A stretch of DNA of 64,000 nucleotides. It comes from Streptococcus sp. D7B5 (lineage in GTDB: Bacteria; Bacillota; Bacilli; Lactobacillales; Streptococcaceae). A program made the position numbers and the translations under genes. The stretch is taken from NCBI RefSeq assembly GCF_029691405.1, contig NZ_CP121467.1:248001-312000 (forward strand). Reading direction: 5' to 3'. Below, piece by piece: positions 61,573 to 64,000 of this stretch. Position 1 is the stretch's first letter, and each line of letters opens with the position of its first letter. Below the pieces are notes generated by a model. The model worked only from the letters and a program-made list of their open reading frames with translations, did not search any database and had not been told where the DNA came from.

Positions 61573-62899
61573 ACTAAAAAAAACATGGTATGCGGATGAT
61601 TTCAGTTATTTTATTCGAAACTTTGGAGTGTTCACCCTGATCTTCTCAGCGATGACCTTGATTATCCTCCAGGTCATGCACTCGAGTCTCTACACTTCTG
61701 TAGATGAAAAACTCCAAGCTCTTAGTAGTAGTCCCCAAGCGGTTATCCAGTTAGCCCTGAATCGGGCAACTGAGGAAGTCAAGGATATTCAACCAGCAAC
61801 TGCGGATGCCAGCAAGGCTGAAATCAAACCCAATGTCAGCTCCAATACGGAAGTCTTGCTCTTTGACAAGGATTTTAACCAACTCTTACTGGGCAATCGC
61901 TTTTTAGGATTGGATAAGATCAAGCTGGACAAGAAAGAGTTGAATCATATTCGCCAAATCCAAGTTGTCAATAGCTACGGTCAGGAAGAAACCTATCGGA
62001 TGATCTTGATGGAAACTAACTCTTTCTCCGCATCAAGCAATGTCAAATATGCGGCGGTTTTAATCAATACCAGCCAGCTTGAACAAATCAGCCAAAACCA
62101 CGAGCATTTAATTGTTGTAGTAATGGCTAGTTTCTGGCTCCTGTCTTTAATCGCCAGTGTTTACCTAGCACGTGTCAGTGTCAAACCCTTGCTGGAAAGT
62201 ATGCAAAAGCAGAAGTCTTTTGTTGAAAATGCCAGTCACGAACTGAGAACACCTTTGGCCGTTTTACAAAATCGTTTAGAGAATCTCTTTCGAAAACCAG
62301 AGGCAACAATCATGGAATCCAGCGAAAGTATCGCTTCCAGTCTTGAAGAGGTTCGCAACATGCGTTTCCTCACGACCAATCTTCTCAACCTTGCACGTCG
62401 AGATGATGGAATCAAACCAGATATAGCAGAAGTTTCTCCACAATTCTTTAAAACAACCTTTGCCAACTATGAGTTAATTGCTTCTGAAAATGATCGTGTT
62501 TTCAACTATGAAAATCGGATTTATCGTCCCTTTATGACCGATCAGTTGCTCTTAAAACAACTCATGACCATCTTATTTGACAATGCCATCAAGTATACCG
62601 AAGAAGATGGGAAAATTGAGTTTGTAGTCCATGCTACAGATCGTCACCTTTATCTAACAGTAACGGATAACGGAATTGGAATCTCAGCTGTTGACAAGAA
62701 GAAAATCTTTGACCGATTTTACCGTGTAGACAAGGCGAGAACCCGTCAGAAAGGTGGCTTTGGTCTTGGACTATCTTTAGCCAAGCAGATTGTTGATGCT
62801 TTGCGAGGAACGATTAGCGTGAAAGATAACAAACCTAGAGGAACAATTTTTGAAGTTAAAATCGCTATTCAATCTCCTTCAAAACGTAAGAATAAATAA
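61562..62899 (+). CDS. ciaH: Sensor histidine kinase CiaH
   Basis: A 445-residue membrane kinase. Two membrane helices (about 18-40 and 180-200) flank an extracellular sensor domain of about 140 residues; then come the H box [12 protein letters not shown] (His about 226), N box [13 protein letters not shown]1 VTDNGIGIS and G2 [13 protein letters not shown]. It phosphorylates CiaR in response to cell-wall signals. It shares the operon with ciaR and is closed by a terminator. Confidence 0.97.
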   Translation: MFNKLKKTWYADDFSYFIRNFGVFTLIFSAMTLIILQVMHSSLYTSVDEKLQALSSSPQAVIQLALNRATEEVKDIQPATADASKAEIKPNVSSNTEVLLFDKDFNQLLLGNRFLGLDKIKLDKKELNHIRQIQVVNSYGQEETYRMILMETNSFSASSNVKYAAVLINTSQLEQISQNHEHLIVVVMASFWLLSLIASVYLARVSVKPLLESMQKQKSFVENASHELRTPLAVLQNRLENLFRKPEATIMESSESIASSLEEVRNMRFLTTNLLNLARRDDGIKPDIAEVSPQFFKTTFANYELIASENDRVFNYENRIYRPFMTDQLLLKQLMTILFDNAIKYTEEDGKIEFVVHATDRHLYLTVTDNGIGISAVDKKKIFDRFYRVDKARTRQKGGFGLGLSLAKQIVDALRGTISVKDNKPRGTIFEVKIAIQSPSKRKNK

Positions 62900-62928
62900 A
62901 AAAGACAGTTATATAACTGTCTTTTTTG
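62899..62928 (+). terminator. Terminator of ciaRH
   Basis: AAAAAGACAGTTATATAACTGTCTTTTTT, a near-perfect palindrome. Confidence 0.9.
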
Positions 62929-62940
62929 ATAACTAGAAAA

Positions 62941-62967
62941 GAGGTTGGTAGTAGTACCAACCTTTAT
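62941..62967 (-). terminator. Terminator of the DUF3270 gene
   Basis: AGGTTGGTA-GTAG-TACCAACCT; read on the minus strand the loop is followed by T residues. Confidence 0.7.
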
Positions 62968-63248
62968 TTTGAAAATTTTCGTTTCATTATCTTTCGTTGA
63001 AGTTGTAAAAGGGCGAAGCTTGTTGCCATAGCAGCGATAAATGATAAAGCTGTATTTAATTTTAAGGCTAAAAAGATAAAACTAAAAAGTGCCATAAAAA
63101 TACAGAAACAAGCGATATTTACAAAAAATAAAATCTCTTTTAGGTTAGGGCCGACTGGGGCTTCTGGTGTGTAATCTTGGTAAAGCGGAGTTTGTTTCGA
63201 TTCGGGAGCTTGTTCAAACTCATAAGCTTCTAGTTTTCTTGCGGACAT
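62964..63248 (-). CDS. DUF3270 membrane protein
   Basis: A 94-residue streptococcal protein with a hydrophilic, acidic first third (SARKLEAYEFEQAPESKQTP) and two hydrophobic helices (about 38-60 and 64-82) before a basic tail (LQRKIMKRKFSK). It fits DUF3270, a family that I know only from Streptococcus and that usually lies beside ciaRH. Function unknown; the topology suggests a hairpin in the membrane with both ends inside. GGAGAGAATC precedes the minus-strand ATG. Confidence 0.83.
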   Translation of the reverse strand: MSARKLEAYEFEQAPESKQTPLYQDYTPEAPVGPNLKEILFFVNIACFCIFMALFSFIFLALKLNTALSFIAAMATSFALLQLQRKIMKRKFSK

Positions 63249-63274
63249 GATTCTCTCCTTAACAGTACATAACT

Positions 63275-63280
63275 ATTTTA
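63275..63280 (-). promoter_or_regulatory. Extended -10 promoter of DUF3270
   Basis: Minus-strand TGA-TAAAAT 27 bases upstream of the start codon. Confidence 0.5.
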
Positions 63281-63358
63281 TCATTTTTTATGCAGAGAAT
63301 TATTACAGAATTGTTACAAAACTACTAAAGTCTCTTATCAACTTCTAAGTCTCTCTTC

Positions 63359-63387
63359 TTGACACCCACTGGGGAAAATGATAGCAT
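63359..63387 (+). promoter_or_regulatory. Promoter upstream of the permease gene
   Basis: TTGACA (63359-63364), exact 17-base spacer, TAGCAT (63382-63387). The leader to ATG 63633 is about 240 bases. It contains a hairpin CTACC..ATACT-TTTGAAG-AGTAT..GGTAG (63509-63541) and a small open frame (63554-63679). Confidence 0.65.
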
Positions 63388-63632
63388 GGATGTTACACTT
63401 AAAACAGATGACCTGACCTTCTTAATTATAAATATACTGAGAAAGAAAAGGATAACTTATATAAATTGATAGCAAGCTGAGGCTTTTTCCTAAGATGATT
63501 TGTTGAGTTGCTACCTGGATACTTTTGAAGAGTATTGGTAGGAGTTGTTTTGAATGGATGGAAGGACAGAGATTCTGTCTATTGGACTGGGTGGCTTTTT
63601 GCTACCTCTGGGAAATGTTAAAGGAGATAAGC

Positions 63633-64000
63633 ATGTATCTTGCTATCAAAGAGATATTACGAAACAAACTTCGATATAGTTTGATCTTAACGACCATTTT
63701 TCTTATCGCTTTTATGGTCTTTTTTATGACCAGTCTAGCTCTCGGTCTTGTGCGAAACAACCGGGCCGCTATTGATAACTGGCAAGCAACGGGTGTCGTT
63801 TTATCCGACTACGCAAATGATAATTTGACGGCATCTTTTATTCCTGAAAAGGACTACAAGGAAAAGAGTTCTGAAGAGGCTGCTCCATTGGGCTATATGT
63901 TTGCTGTAACCAATCTAGTCGATGGTAGTGAAAAGGTCAATGTTTCCATCTTTGCTCAAAACTGGGACTCTTTTATCTCTCCTAGTTTGACGGAGGGTCG
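63633..64000 (+). CDS. FtsX-like ABC-transporter permease, 3' end outside window
   Basis: Open from ATG 63633 (AAAGGAGATAAGC upstream) to the window edge, 122 complete codons without a stop. The protein begins MYLAIKEILRNKLRYSLILTT, followed by a membrane helix (about 16-40, LILTTIFLIAFMVFFMTSLALG) and the start of a large extracytoplasmic domain. That is the plan of MacB/FtsX-type permeases, which have an N-terminal helix, a big external domain and three C-terminal helices. The ATPase subunit would lie downstream. Its own promoter is at 63359. Confidence 0.8.
   Translation, partial: MYLAIKEILRNKLRYSLILTTIFLIAFMVFFMTSLALGLVRNNRAAIDNWQATGVVLSDYANDNLTASFIPEKDYKEKSSEEAAPLGYMFAVTNLVDGSEKVNVSIFAQNWDSFISPSLTEG

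Overview
This window is a chromosomal segment of a viridans streptococcus of the mitis group (S. mitis, S. oralis or S. pneumoniae-like). The grounds are the protein sequences (CiaRH, LytB with choline-binding repeats, CpsY, ComEA/ComEC, PyrDb/PyrK), the AT-rich base composition, a BOX element at 16226-16330, a SigX com-box in front of comEA, and the many extended -10 promoters (TGnTATAAT) typical of this group. Species cannot be settled from the sequence alone. No rRNA, tRNA, insertion sequence, prophage or CRISPR array was seen.

Layout. 1-2005: end of an accessory cluster with a DUF6572-like protein, an unknown small protein and two Imm6-like proteins, which looks like the immunity tail of a polymorphic-toxin locus. 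2106-7602: housekeeping genes on both strands (HAD phosphatase, HD phosphohydrolase, DUF1934, DEAD-type helicase, oxidoreductase, DUF1275). 7726-8830: L21 leader, rplU-prp-rpmA. 9036-23678: a dense block of core genes (cpsY-lspA-rluD, proBAC, tmk-holB, yabA-rsmI, a lipoprotein, trmFO, pyrH-frr, cvfB-yozE, phoH). 24009-35430: a surface island with a membrane-anchored thioredoxin-like protein, a 2880-residue VWA/isopeptide-type LPXTG adhesin resembling PadA, and a G5-repeat LPXTG protein. 35619-40417: ald, a GNAT enzyme and the DNA-uptake genes comEA-comEC. 40453-41870: leader-controlled infC-rpmI-rplT. 41987-46436: a two-gene operon of an HscC-type Hsp70 and a polytopic membrane J-domain protein. 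46534-51274: gloA, a PyrR-type attenuator with pyrK-pyrDb, and lytB. 51424-55833: an unknown membrane protein and a packed run of small enzymes (DUF2829/Tad2-like, SDR, NUDIX, GNAT, orphan PEP-utiliser barrel, ASCH). 55954-64000: pepN, an XRE-SMR-SDR cassette, a frameshifted Gly/Gln/Asn-rich membrane protein, ciaRH, DUF3270 and the start of an FtsX-like permease.

The strongest candidates for something little described are: (1) the Hsp70/J-protein pair at 41987-46436, in which the J domain has HPE instead of HPD, is followed by six copies of a short aromatic motif and is tethered to about nine membrane helices; (2) the thioredoxin-adhesin pair at 24009-33300, where the adhesin has only two cysteines, one on each side of its VWA domain; and (3) the immunity-like cluster at the left edge. 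Other points worth checking are an apparent ATA start codon for infC, a probably leaderless mRNA for the HD-domain gene, and a single-base frameshift upstream of ciaRH.
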